Of a stretch of 64,000 nt of DNA, positions 12,213 to 23,234 are shown piece after piece. Source of the DNA: Ypsolopha sequella (taxonomy: Eukaryota > Arthropoda > Insecta > Lepidoptera > Ypsolophidae); the NCBI GenBank assembly GCA_934047225.1, contig OW203987.1:1329501-1393500 (forward strand). The letters run 5' to 3'. How positions within the stretch are numbered: position 1 is the stretch's first letter; every line of letters starts with the position of its first letter. A program made the translations under genes and the position numbers. Under the pieces are notes generated by a model. It had not been told where the DNA came from. It saw only the letters and a program-made list of their open reading frames with translations, and did not search any database.

Positions 12213-12979
12213 AGGTTCCGTAGTACCTAAAAAGAACCTTTATGGTGAGACTCCGTTGTCCGTCCGTCCGTCTGTATGTCACAGCCCCATAACTTTAAGC
12301 ACCGTTAAAGACATGAAATTTGGCATAAAAACAGCATTAATTTGCCCAAATATCACGGTGTACAAAAAATAATGAACAATTTTAAATTGTTCGAAATATT
12401 TCCAAAACAAAAATAAGAAAAATATACATATTAAATATTATCCTAAAATACAATATGGGGATCAAATTGGATATTAAAAAGCTGATCGTAAAAATATATA
12501 CTTATGCTATATTTACTGACACTGGTTTCGGAAATCTTTAAAAAAAACACAACAATATGTATGTGTCCCCCCCCCCCCTTTATCTCCGAAACTGGTAGAC
12601 TATGTATGAATATGAGAAAAATGCCGATTACAGATCATAACTGGCCAATTACAGGATATATTTTATAAAAATACAATATGGGTATCAAATTGTAGATATT
12701 TAAAAGCTGATAGTAAAAATATATAGTTTGGCTATATTTAGTTGCATCTATTTCGAGAAATCCTTAAAAAAAAACACAAAAAAATGTATGTCCCCCCCCC
12801 CCTTATTTCCAACACTGGTGGACCAAAAATTTTAAAAAATCATGGATGTGTTTACGTAAAGATTATAGGAAAAATAAAGCGGTTGAGAAATTCACGAAAA
12901 AAAATTACAAAATAAAATTTATCATCCACAGTACAGAACCCTAGGTACGCGAGTCTTGACTCGCACTTGGCCAGTTTTT
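12213..12979. repeat. Dispersed lepidopteran repeat, copy 2, with internal duplication
   Basis: Same family as 9525-10007: begins ggttccgtagtacctaaaaa, carries ccgtccgtccgtctgtatgt, and ends cgcgagtcttgactcgcact. The central block (atacaatatgggnatcaaatt ... C-run) occurs twice, at about 12450-12600 and 12668-12810. This copy therefore contains an internal tandem duplication of about 220 bp. Confidence 0.7.
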
Positions 12980-13998
12980 ATTTGTCGTTGTCGAGTCGAT
13001 AGTAAGTTCATACTTGTACTGCTGGTTTTGTTATACTCATCGGCTGATCCATGTTAATTAAGTATCTCCTTAAGTAACCTTTATTCTTTGAATATTTTAT
13101 CTTCTGCTGCTATATTAAAAAAGAGGAGGAGTGACATATATGTTATTATAAACAAATGTGATATAAAGAGATTTTAATAAATAAGTCTTTATATTAGTCG
13201 ATGTTTAGAATTTTGAATCTCCAACGAATTGATATTTAAATTAAAATACATTGTAAACATTGTACAATCAACATTTAGTTACAAATTAATATATCACACT
13301 ACTACCTAATTACAATCTCTGGTAATTAGTTAGCAGCAATAAATAACAATATTTCTTTCAAAAAATTTCTGTAGATATAACTTTTTAATGTTTATTTATA
13401 TTCTTTCATTAAAATTTGCAATATCGACTGATAACAACTCCATTGAAAGAATTGAAATATATGTATCGTATTTATTTGTTTTTGTTATCTATCAAAACAA
13501 TCCATAATATTATAATAAATATTAATATGTATTAGCAAGAGACTTTATTCGATACCTATGTAGTCACATTTATAGATAAATAAGAGACAAACAAACAAAA
13601 TGTAGAGCCTTCGTATTTTAACGACATAACCAGAATTTGGCCTTCAATGACGGCATTCTGCGGCCTTGATCGGTTTAACAAACTAGTAGTTAAGTAATTC
13701 AAAATGACCAACGCGCGCGTGCGCCGCAACATAATGCTGAATACTGATCGATCTCGACTCATAATTATATTGAAATGCGAAAGAACGCATAAATGTGTAT
13801 AATCGAGAGTGGATGTACACATACAACTATTTCAATCGACACCATTTCAAAATTATTTGGTAACGTAAATTATATGTTGCTCTACACACGGGCACCCAAC
13901 AGAGCTCAACGACAGGTAACGTACAAGTTTGTATTGTATAAACTGAACAACTCACAGCAGCAGTGAACTTTTATAACACAAACAGCAGTAAAGTGAAC
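12980..13998. other. Intergenic, no feature recognised
   Basis: AT-rich, no gene found on either strand. Confidence 0.35.
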
Positions 13999-14002
13999 TT
14001 CA

Positions 14003-14421
14003 GGCGCTCTTATCCCAGAAGAGTGACTCTCTGTCTTTTTCTTTACGTGTAAGAGTAAAGAAAGTAACCACACTTTTGTACTTTTTCGTTGTTTTTATCG
14101 GTTTTTAAATTGTTTAAAAATAAGGGATATGGTTATTAAAACTCACTTACGTGGTCGACCTACAAAATTTAAAGAGCAATATAACCAGATATGTTTCGTT
14201 AATAAAAGAGTGGATTTATGGAAATGGCATGATTTGAAAGGTCTTATTACATGCTGTGTTCGTGAATTATTTCTATCGAGCAAAGTTTATCTGATCGTGT
14301 AACACATGCGTGGAAGACCTAGATAACGATTCGAACTATATTGCGTATTTTTTTTAAGTTTTAGACGATATTTGAAAGTTCTATTTGACTTTGAAATTAC
14401 TGATTTTGGGATAAGAGCGCC
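14003..14421. mobile_element. TTAA-flanked MITE (piggyBac-like), copy 2, inverted
   Basis: Reverse-oriented relative of 10946-11374 with the same GGCGCTCTTATCCCA ends, 419 bp. The right flank is TTAA (14422-14425); the left flank is TTCA (13999-14002), one change from TTAA, so it has decayed or landed at a variant site. Internal sequence is about 90 percent alike by eye. Confidence 0.8.
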
Positions 14422-14425
14422 TTAA

Positions 14426-15630
14426 CTGACATATTTAGCTAAATGATGGTAAAAGTAAACCGTCAGCACAATCGATGGAGGAAGTAACAGAACATAAGTA
14501 CAGAGAATGCAGGTTACATGAATCGAGTTTGGTGAACAATCTTGCGCCCTGGTGGCCCTGGCTCAGAGTGGACGGGCAGCACTATCTGGGGATATTTTAT
14601 GAAAAAAAGTATGAAGAAACTAAGCTGTGGACTTCACATTCAGTTTTTACCTTTTGTATGAATTTTTAGAAAAATCCAGGCATATAGGGGCGTCTTAAGG
14701 ACCATACCTTCTACAATAAAAGCTAGGTTTTATTTCGAATACGGTTGAATTTTGACTAGAGACCAATATTTCAACTATTAACCTTGAAGTGCCTCTAGCT
14801 CTAAAAGCCGCAAAGATATTGAAATTGTGTCTGCAGATTAATTATCGACGACAATGCCCTCTATAATCATTTTTAGGTTTCATATTAACCGTGCTGCGAT
14901 TATGGAAAAAATCGGCAAAAAACTTTTTGGCTCCATACAAAAAAATATACAATAATTTTTTTCAGCATGTTAGTGTGACATACTTCAGAATGGAACCAGT
15001 GTGCGTTGCCAGCAGGTCGGACCGGCCGCAGCAGCACTGGGTGGCTTTGCATACACCCACAGAAATTAAAATAAATGTGGGTATTACGTCTGAATGGGCC
15101 ATATTGAATGGAGCGCGGCACATTCGGACGTAAACTGAAATCGACTACGTTCGAATGGGGCGGTCGTAAAAATTTCAACGTAATATCAATAATTAAGTAC
15201 AGTCACCTACAAAAGTGGAGTCACACCGCAAGGGAATTATAGTTTGATGTAACTATTTATAAGTACTTACCGCTAAGTGTTTTATCCCATTTAATTCACA
15301 AACACAAAGGACTACATGCGCAGACTGTTGCAAAAACTACAGTGAATAGACCGCAAAAAAAAAATTTGCCGCGCCCCATTCAGACGTAATACTCTAAATA
15401 AATATTGTTCTGTGCATACACCCATGTTTCAGGAATGTGATAGATGAAATTATTATTTTAAATTAAATTTAAATTTTATTTTAACTAATTCTATTATTAT
15501 TATTTGAGTAGTTAAATTTTAACTTTGATAATAATGGGAATTTTTTATTCTTTAATTTAAATTTTGTATTTTCATTTTAATAAAAATTTTCTGATTATTT
15601 TTAATTTGATAATGTTGTTGATTCGGTGTA
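14426..15630. other. Intergenic with a diverged inverted repeat
   Basis: Segments near 15080-15125 (attacgtctgaatgggcc, gagcgcggc) and near 15365-15395 (gccgcgccccattcagacgt) are inverted relative to each other and may be the remains of a MITE. No gene recognised. Confidence 0.35.
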
Positions 15631-15765
15631 ACACGATCTAACTTATTTGACAGAACTTAACTTAATTTAAGAGTTGACTCTTTCTTTCTGTATCGAAAAG
15701 ACAAAGACAGGACACTTAGAATAAGTTTAGTCCTATCAAATAAGCACCAAATCGACGTAAATGTT
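15631..15765. mobile_element. Hairpin MITE family A, copy 2
   Basis: Diverged copy of 6323-6462, sharing acttaacttaatttaag, ctgtatcgaaaagacaaaga and aagtttagtcctatcaa. The hairpin layout is preserved. Confidence 0.55.
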
Positions 15766-16079
15766 TTATAAAATAATTTTATATGGACAATTTTATAAAT
15801 ATTATAGTCTGAAGTAAATAGTTGGATTTGATAAAATCCATTGTCAAGAAGAAGGGTACAATCGACACACAAAAAGAGAAAGAATTTTCACATGAAGCAT
15901 AATATATATTTTTGAAGAGGGACGAATTTTCACTGAAAATAAATAATTTTAGGGATGAATTTCTGGGGACAAATATTCTCCGACCCACTTGAATTCTACC
16001 TGTTCCAATATCTTGGGTTAAACAAAACAAAAAAGCAAAATAAAACGAAAATATTTTATAGAAAAAATTGTAGGTATTA
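15766..16079. other. Intergenic, no feature recognised
   Basis: No feature could be supported in this stretch. Confidence 0.3.
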
Positions 16080-16500
16080 AAGAGTGGCTGTATTTACCAA
16101 ACATGGGCACTAACGACAAACAACATCAAGAAACTCTAAGTACGCCAACACAACATGGAGAGAAGTATGCTGCACCTAAAACTAAAAGACAGAGTAAAAC
16201 TAACAAAAATTAGAAAAAGAACTAAAGTAGAAGGGATTACTCGCACCATAAGAAAAATTAAATAGAAATGGACAGGACATATGATCAGAGAAGGCAAAGA
16301 TAAATGGACAGAAAGAATAACACCATGGTACCCGAGAGAAGGAAAAAGAAAATGAGGGCGACAAATAAGGAGATGGGAAGACGAGATAAGAGAAGTAGCA
16401 GGAAGGACGTGGACTAGAGAGATCCTTTGATAGAGGGAGATTAGATTCCCGGAAGAGGCTTATGTCAAGGACAATCTAGGAGAAGAAAACTAGTAAAGCA
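16080..16500 (+). pseudogene. 3' fragment of an RTE-type LINE reverse transcriptase ORF
   Basis: Reading across several stops, the + strand shows the C-terminal tail typical of RTE-clade ORFs: a basic LKLKDRVKLTKIRKRTK-like segment, then W-TGH-IRE, then R-G-R-Q-RRWEDEI and W---A---W. This tail is the part usually kept in 5'-truncated copies. The frame has several in-frame stops and the fragment is dead. No reverse transcriptase catalytic motif is present in the retained part. Confidence 0.6.
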
Positions 16501-16559
16501 AACAATATTATTGTTAAAATCTTTTAACCTAGAAATAAGCTATAAATGAATAAATAAAA

Positions 16560-16795
16560 TATTTGTTTATTTATATTTACTTGCACTATTTCGAGAAATG
16601 CTCGAAAAACGACAAAAAACGTATTATCTCCAAAACTGGAGAACCAAAAAATCATGGTAAGATGTGCTTACGTAAAGATTACAGGGAAAATATAGAGGTT
16701 TAGAAATTCACGAAAACAAAATGACAAAATTCAAATTTTCATCCATGATAAGGAACCCTAGGTACGCGAGTCTGACTTGCACTTGACGGTTTTTT
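16560..16795. repeat. Dispersed lepidopteran repeat, copy 3 (partial)
   Basis: Only the 3' part of the family at 9525-10007 is present: atttacttgcactatttcgag through aaccctaggtacgcgagtc and cacttgacggttttttc. Confidence 0.65.
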
Positions 16796-16799
16796 CTTG

Positions 16800-18793
16800 T
16801 AATAGGTGTATAACAAATTTTAGTAAAAATAATATTTAATTTTACAGCACTTGATTTTTATTAGAAACTCCAAATGCAGTTAGATATCGAAACATGTTTC
16901 ATTCCATCGGGATGGGACATGGCAAAAAATTTGTATTATTTTAATGAAATAGTTAATTATGTTGGTAATTTTAAAAGCTTATTAATGTTTGTAGGTGTAG
17001 GTGTAATACTAGACAGAAATATCGGAGTTTTTATAACAAAACTTAAAAGCAATTTGTTTAAAATACATTCAAAGTCTTGGAACAAGACAAAAATGTCATG
17101 TACAACTTATGAGGAAAACAACCTTTGGCCTTGTTTGATAAAAAAATAAAATTTGCGGTTTAAAATGTTAGGAAATAAAAAAATACTACATATAATCTTA
17201 CTAAAAAGTAAATCCAATGATGAGAGAGTGATCCTAGCAGTTGCTAAACTGATGGTCAATGTAACTTTGAAACAATTTTCTAATAAAATTATTTTACTGA
17301 CACAAATAAATTGAAAATTATGTTATGTCAACTGAAAATAAATGAAATAAATTAATTATTAAAGAAATAAGAAAACACCATTACTTAAGATAAAATTATC
17401 TGAAATGTTGATATTGAAAAGATTTTAATATTAATATTTTAGATCCTTAATCCTTTCAAGGTTATGTCAACTTGTTTTTTTTTTCTAGTTAAGAATCTGT
17501 GCAATTGTTACATAAATATTATCTTCTTCATGAAAAAACCAAGACTGACTTGCATGCATCATTATTATATATGCAAATTGATAGTTATAAAAATGTTGAT
17601 TATTCAGAAACCACTTGACGTATTTAGCTGAAATAAAATAAGTAGGTATGCTCTATGCACTAATAATGTTTTTTATTTATTGCAAATAGCCACTGGGAAT
17701 AGGAATGCAGTTTTAAAGTAGTACTTTTTCATATATTAATTAGTTGTATCCACACCATTATATTTGTCCTTAGACAGTGCCATCTAGGACATTTTTACGG
17801 AAGCTGGTCTGGAAAACGGCTCATTGACTCATAGCTTTCAGCTATGTAATTCTATTTTGGACTGCAGGGTTAGTCAATTTAGCAGTAGTACCAACAAAAA
17901 AAAGTTTAATAAAAACATTACATCTCTGCCAATATAGCTAAAAGCGATCACACAAGGTGAATTTTGACGTAGAAAAGTCTTCTTTTGGTCATAAAATTAC
18001 GAAGTTTGTATTTCGATTGTCTAAAATTGTATTGTAATGTATAGATAAATAAATTATATAGTAGTAAATAATTCTAGATAACTATATTATGGTTGACAAC
18101 ATTGCAATTGATAAGATTTTATGAGAAAAAGCCTTTTAACTTCAAAACTTAAAAAAAACTTTATTAAAATTGAAATAAATAATCAAATATTGACAAAAAA
18201 AAAAAACAAGTATTTTTAGTATTTTTTACTTTTGTATTTTCAAAATAAATACTTTTAACTATTTGGTAGCCAACCATGATTGTTCACATTTCCTCCTTTA
18301 TTCACTAACATTTGCAAACCCATTTTTGATGTTTAGTTCAAAAGTTTTAGTCTTGCTCTGACACGAGCAATGAAAGTCATACGAATGGAATTATTTTCTT
18401 CATTTTATTTGTTAACAATTTCAATGGTGTAGTTTTTTTTAGGATCTTATAGTAAATATTGTTAAAAACACAGAACTCCTTATTTTCATTCGTTCATAAA
18501 TTTTTAATCTAATCTGTGTAAAAGTGGAACATCACTAGTGATTACTAGGTTCACACAGATAAAAATGTCTGCAATTAGAAAAATGTAATTTTCGGTTTGA
18601 GAGAAAGTTATTAGCCAAAAAGTGAGATAATATGCAGTTTATTGTGAACAGAAGTGTATTCCACATGAAGATTAAAGTGTCTAGAATCTATGATGAAGTT
18701 TTTAGTGAGAGGTTTGTACTAGAACAGTAATTTTCATCTCAAATGCTTTGTTTACTTAAAAGCTCACCCCAAGACGATCATAAAAGGTATATG
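16800..18793. other. Intergenic, no gene confirmed
   Basis: Very AT-rich. A segment at about 17770-17835 (gccatctaggac ... ggaaaacggctcattga) resembles 42270-42320, so a short dispersed repeat is present in both. A 91-codon open frame at 16874-17149 is discussed under rejected items. Confidence 0.35.
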
Positions 18794-18801
18794 CCTTATG
18801 T

Positions 18802-19107
18802 CTTCGACCAAAATAAAATAAATGGACGGGCCATAGCGTACAGATTTTTGAAGTCTGTAAAGTGAGCGCCGGCTCTCACTTCATCTCTGTCTCTGTCTGT
18901 TAGAAGAGTGACACGTACGCTTATTATTACATGCCATCCAAATAACTGACGAAAAAATACCTTCTTGTGCATTTACAAAGTGCAAAAAGCAACATAAACA
19001 TAAAAATAAAAATTAGGTATTGAAGTATATATCCAATTGCTTAGACTCGTTATGAGTGAGGAAACTGTAAAGACAAGGCCTGTCCATTCATTTTATTTTG
19101 GTCGAAG
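18802..19107. mobile_element. Palindromic MITE with 8-bp target duplication, 306 bp
   Basis: The ends are inverted copies of about 31 bp beginning CTTCGACCAAAATAAAATAA. The 8-bp direct repeat CCTTATGT lies just outside (18794-18801 and 19108-19115). An 8-bp duplication fits hAT or related elements; the terminal bases are unlike the other two hAT-like families here, so the superfamily is less certain. Confidence 0.75.
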
Positions 19108-19323
19108 CCTTATGTGGCCTATGCCATACAAACTATTTTACTGCAAAGATTTATGCCAATCAAGTCATTGATCAAGTGCAGATTCCCGCTGTTCCTAAAC
19201 TAGAAATCATGGTTGTTACCATCATCATTGTTTACACATCAAGTTATAGGCAGTTTTATAAAATACTATACATTGTTAAATTTCTAATTGGCAAATTTAA
19301 TGTTACTACTAAGCTACATGGAA

Positions 19324-19640
19324 CATAAAAAACAAGACAGGTTGGCAGTAGGTGGAGTATGTTTCAACAATCAGTGACAATACTTCACGATAGCCGTGGC
19401 AACTTAGAATTTTACACAAGTTTATCAGTCTGTTATTATGCTGCAAAAGAAACACAACTTACCAATAACAAGTTTTCAATAGAAATCAAGCATCCTTTGG
19501 CTCGTCATGGTCAAACACAATTCACTCACAATACTGCAGTTTTATATCACTTATTCACTGAACAATATTTAGAGTCATTTGTGGATGAAACTATTTCCGC
19601 ACAAAGGCCTCCGGGTTACGACGCGAGTTGCAGATAACTG
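19324..19640 (+). pseudogene. Gene-like fragment of unknown identity
   Basis: An open frame of about 90 codons (19359-19637) has a protein-like composition, with segments such as SVTILHDSRGNLEFYTSLS, HPLARHGQTQ and NTAVLYHLFTEQYLESF. Codon use is not GC-rich as in the host exons of this window. There is no clear start, splice context or family match known to me. It may be a remnant of a transposon gene or a retrocopy. Identity is left open. Confidence 0.3.
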
Positions 19641-20277
19641 CTGGCTAACAACAATCAATTCCGTTAAAATCAGTCGGCCTGTCGGTCGGCCATTTCTGTT
19701 TCTACTCGCAAAAGTAGCAAAGTAAAGTTGCGTTCAAAACTTCGTCACGTTCTAAAACTGATAGGTACCAAGATATGATTTTTAACGCGTGCGACAGAGA
19801 CGCTAGTAAAACATCAAACTTGTGTCACTTCTACTCTGTGTTCAAAAATTCACAATTGTCATGTTCAACGCAATTGCTGCTTGTAGTTCTGTCCTCTTGC
19901 AGTTCTGACTTGTGTTGTTGCGTCGTAACAGGTGGCTACTTTATATCTAAACGGGTGCTCACTAGCAAGCTGTAACTATAACCAAATACGTTACTGTTAC
20001 CAAAAAACAAAATGTGGATGTGTTTCGCGAGCCCGTTGCGAGCGGCTCGTCCTGCGCTCCCGGCGAGTCTCCACTTGTCGATTTTTTCTGCGAATAAAAG
20101 GAAGCTCGCAGTGCGCTCGTTGACGTCGGGCAGACTGTTATATGTAACCAACCGCGAGCTATTTGGCTATATACTGTGTTTTTATTTCATATAAATTTAG
20201 TATTTCTTCTTCGTACCTTCGGTCCAATTAAGTTTATTAGATATTAGAAATCTGATAGAGACATTTTAGTAATTGTT
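19641..20277. other. Intergenic, no feature recognised
   Basis: GC-richer patch at about 20010-20130 without coding evidence. The last four bases (20278-20281, TTAT) just beyond it are the left flank of the next element. Confidence 0.35.
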
Positions 20278-20281
20278 TTAT

Positions 20282-21522
20282 GGGTTTGAGCCAAAATAAA
20301 TGTACATTTGGGTAAAACAACGTGTCCATCACCGTTAGTCGATGATTGTGCCCATGTTTCTTGCGTTATATAAATGGTTTACTTTTGTTTATATAGGATA
20401 GTTCATATTCATCCCAATTTAATGGACATACCCACGCTGGCACTCATCAGTTTTTTGAAAAAAAATGCATACTAATTATCAAGTTTCTGCGCCCATACAT
20501 TTGAGACATGTCCATCTCACGACCTTGATAAGAATAAAAGCTAAAATTTCCAGAAACCAACAGATCCTACAAATAAAACCATATCGAATCGTTAGGATAG
20601 GACTTGTTCTTCTGTTTTATTGTTATTTTGTCCCCCTAGCATAGGAAATGAAAAGAAAAAAAAAATTTGAAAGAAGTTTTCTCAATTTCATACCTGTGAG
20701 AAATAATTTGTGAGAAATGCTATTAAAGCCATAAAAGAGTGGTAGAAACTGTCACCTCACTATATTTTTTGAAGCGAGCAACATCTATCATCATTATTTA
20801 AAAAGAAAAAAGTCTCCATTGTCTATGCGCTCAAGTTCACGGTAGTCATAGTGTTCGTCATCGTCTATTTTTTGCCAAAACTCTTGTGAGAAACGCAGTA
20901 AAATCAAGAAAGGTAAGTAATTTTTATGTTTAGTAATAGTGCAAAAGATTTAGTTACTTAAATGTGATGCTAACACAACCAGTAACGTGTTTCTACTAAC
21001 GAAATTTTTAGGTTGTAACCTATAAATATCGATCAAAGTGACACCGAAACATGTATTTCGGTGTGCTTGTGAGAAACGATCGAAGAAAAATGTAAAAGTA
21101 AGGTTCGTTTACACTGGCATTATTTCTCACATGACTGTTTCTCAAAGTATTTAAGTGCTGTATTTTTAGATGCTTTTTAATTAAATTGTGTTTTGTCTAT
21201 CATGGTGTCACGCTATCAGGTTTGGGCTTAGGCACTAAATTTTGGTTTTAGTTATTTTCAGTGTCCTTTTTGTTTGTTTCGGTAATAATGTCAACGGAAT
21301 AGATAATAATAATCTAGAATAATACAATTTAGTGAACTTTTTCGCGATTTTTACACATAATGAATATATGATTCAGGTCTTAATCGCGTAAATAAAACAG
21401 CTACTATGTGAACGCACCTTTGTGAGAAATGTGAGAAACGTTTCATGATCCTTGTGAGAAACGTGAGAAACGTTTCTCACAAGGATCCTGTGAGAAATGT
21501 ACATTTATTTTGGCTCAAACCC
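20282..21522. mobile_element. Non-autonomous DNA transposon, 1241 bp, TTAT-flanked, with repeated GTGAGAAA motifs
   Basis: The ends are perfect inverted repeats of about 28 bp starting GGGTTTGAGCCAAAATAAAT. Each is flanked by TTAT (20278-20281 and 21523-21526), consistent with a 4-bp target duplication. The interior contains at least ten copies of GTGAGAAAYG or its complement, e.g. near 20697, 20710, 20884, 21067, 21127 and a dense inverted cluster at 21420-21500. No transposase frame is seen. The superfamily is not recognised. Confidence 0.75.
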
Positions 21523-21526
21523 TTAT

Positions 21527-22587
21527 AGTGACCACTGATTTGTTGATTGTTTAAAACAAAAAGTAAATAATTTCTTTCCCGAAACATGGTGTTTGTGCAC
21601 CATCGTCACGGTGTTCTATCATACATAGTGTGAGTCCACCATCGTCGCTCTTGTTCTTGTTCTATCATTTTCGAGCGTGGCGTCTATAAAAATGTACACT
21701 GCACATAACATTTCGAACTCCGATGTGGCGAAGTTCGAAACGGACACTATGAGGTGAATGAACTCGGTAGCTCGCCGGCTTGGTTCGGTGGATGTGGACA
21801 TCGCGTACAGTGTTACTCGAACCTGGTTACAGTATCTGCAAGTTGCAAACTGCAACAGTTACGGTTCGCTTCGAGTACCAGCTTAAATAGCACATGACAT
21901 CACACTGTAACCTCAACAACATGTTTTTTTAAAGCATTTATTTCCCATACAAAATAAGTAAAACATATCCTTTAAATAGACAAAATACCTGGGTTTTCAA
22001 CGTTGCAAGATAAGAGGAAAGGTTTTTCTACAATTCGAAAGATCCATAAAATCTATCGAAAAATGAGACTATAAAAAAAGCGGTTGTAATATAAAACACT
22101 AGTTGTAATATAAAACACAGTTAAGGGGGAACGACTCAAGCAGCTAGGCACCACCTCATCGTGAGATGGCGCTGTTTTGCCAATATTGATATTAAACTTT
22201 CTTATGAACTTACATTGTAATATTAACTAACATAACCTCGCTTCGCGATCCAATAAAAGCACATATGATAAGTTCTTATCATAATACAATCCATAAATCA
22301 TCAAACTTTTACATATATTCGCAAAAAAGTTTTAATTCTAGCCGAACTCCGGTATAGAATATTTAGTTAATGATTAGAAATAATGTAATTATAATATAAA
22401 TAAAGATGTTTTAACTCTCCTATATTTACTATTTGTGTTATGTTATGACTGTTTGTTACCTAAATAAAATAAAATATATAGGTAAGTATCAAAACCATTT
22501 ATGTTATAGTATAAATGATACCATATAAACGATAGCGGCGCCCTCAATAATTGACAACGATGCTCTTCTACATCGAAGTATCTCTAA
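21527..22587. other. Intergenic, no feature recognised
   Basis: No gene found; AT-rich after 21890. Confidence 0.35.
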
Positions 22588-22740
22588 TCCCCAGGCTATG
22601 GAGCTCCAGGTGTCGGCGGGTGGCGCGCTGTCACCGGGCGAGGCGCTGCGTGGCGTGCTGGAGGTGGTGGCACATGGCGGGCGGCGCGCTGCTCGAGCAC
22701 TCACCGGGGCTGCGCGACCCTTATTATCAATGAATAATCA
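22588..22740 (+). other. GC-rich, coding-like island (possible exon fragment)
   Basis: About 130 bp of strongly GC-rich, codon-structured sequence stands alone in AT-rich DNA. It follows a pyrimidine/CAG acceptor-like site (atccccag). One frame reads AMELQVSAGGALSPGEALRG onward with GC at nearly every third position; downstream, another frame gives AGGALLEHSPGLRDPYY with the same bias. The switch suggests an indel in a former exon, or a captured exon piece. I do not recognise the protein. Confidence 0.35.
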
Positions 22741-23234
22741 TTGTTGACTTACGTTTGTCGTATTATTGCTCGTATATTAAAATAATAGCTATTCTGTATC
22801 CCCTGAAGATGGATTGATTTCCAAAACCGGTTGGGAAGTATGCAACGGGAATTGTGCAACAAATATAATTATATTATGAAACAAATAGTACAAGTGTTTG
22901 TGTTCAAAATCAAGATGCCCTGAAGTCTCTAAGACTGCTGTTACAGTTAATACTTAATTCCCAATTAAATATAATTGAAAGGAGACGGTCAGTTCCCCAT
23001 AAGCAAAATGCCTTAAGAGAATACACAAATATGTTGTGGTCAATGATAAAGAACAAATTTAAAATAACACGGTTTGACTATCCATTTAAAACGGACACCA
23101 TCTTTTAATAACTTTTTATGATAAATCGTTTTTATTTTGAGGTTATTTTCATATGGCATTGCGAAAATAAACTTAAGCGCGTTTGAAACGTTCATAGTTG
23201 TAACAATGTTTCACGATGATTCTAATATATTTAA
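22741..23234. other. Intergenic, no feature recognised
   Basis: No feature other than AT-rich sequence leading into the truncated LINE. Confidence 0.35.

Noticed and set aside
16874..17149. 91-codon frame with an IPSGWD motif reminiscent of dynein light intermediate chain
   Set aside because: Only a handful of residues look alike, the rest does not, the codon use is AT-rich and there is no splice-linked neighbour.
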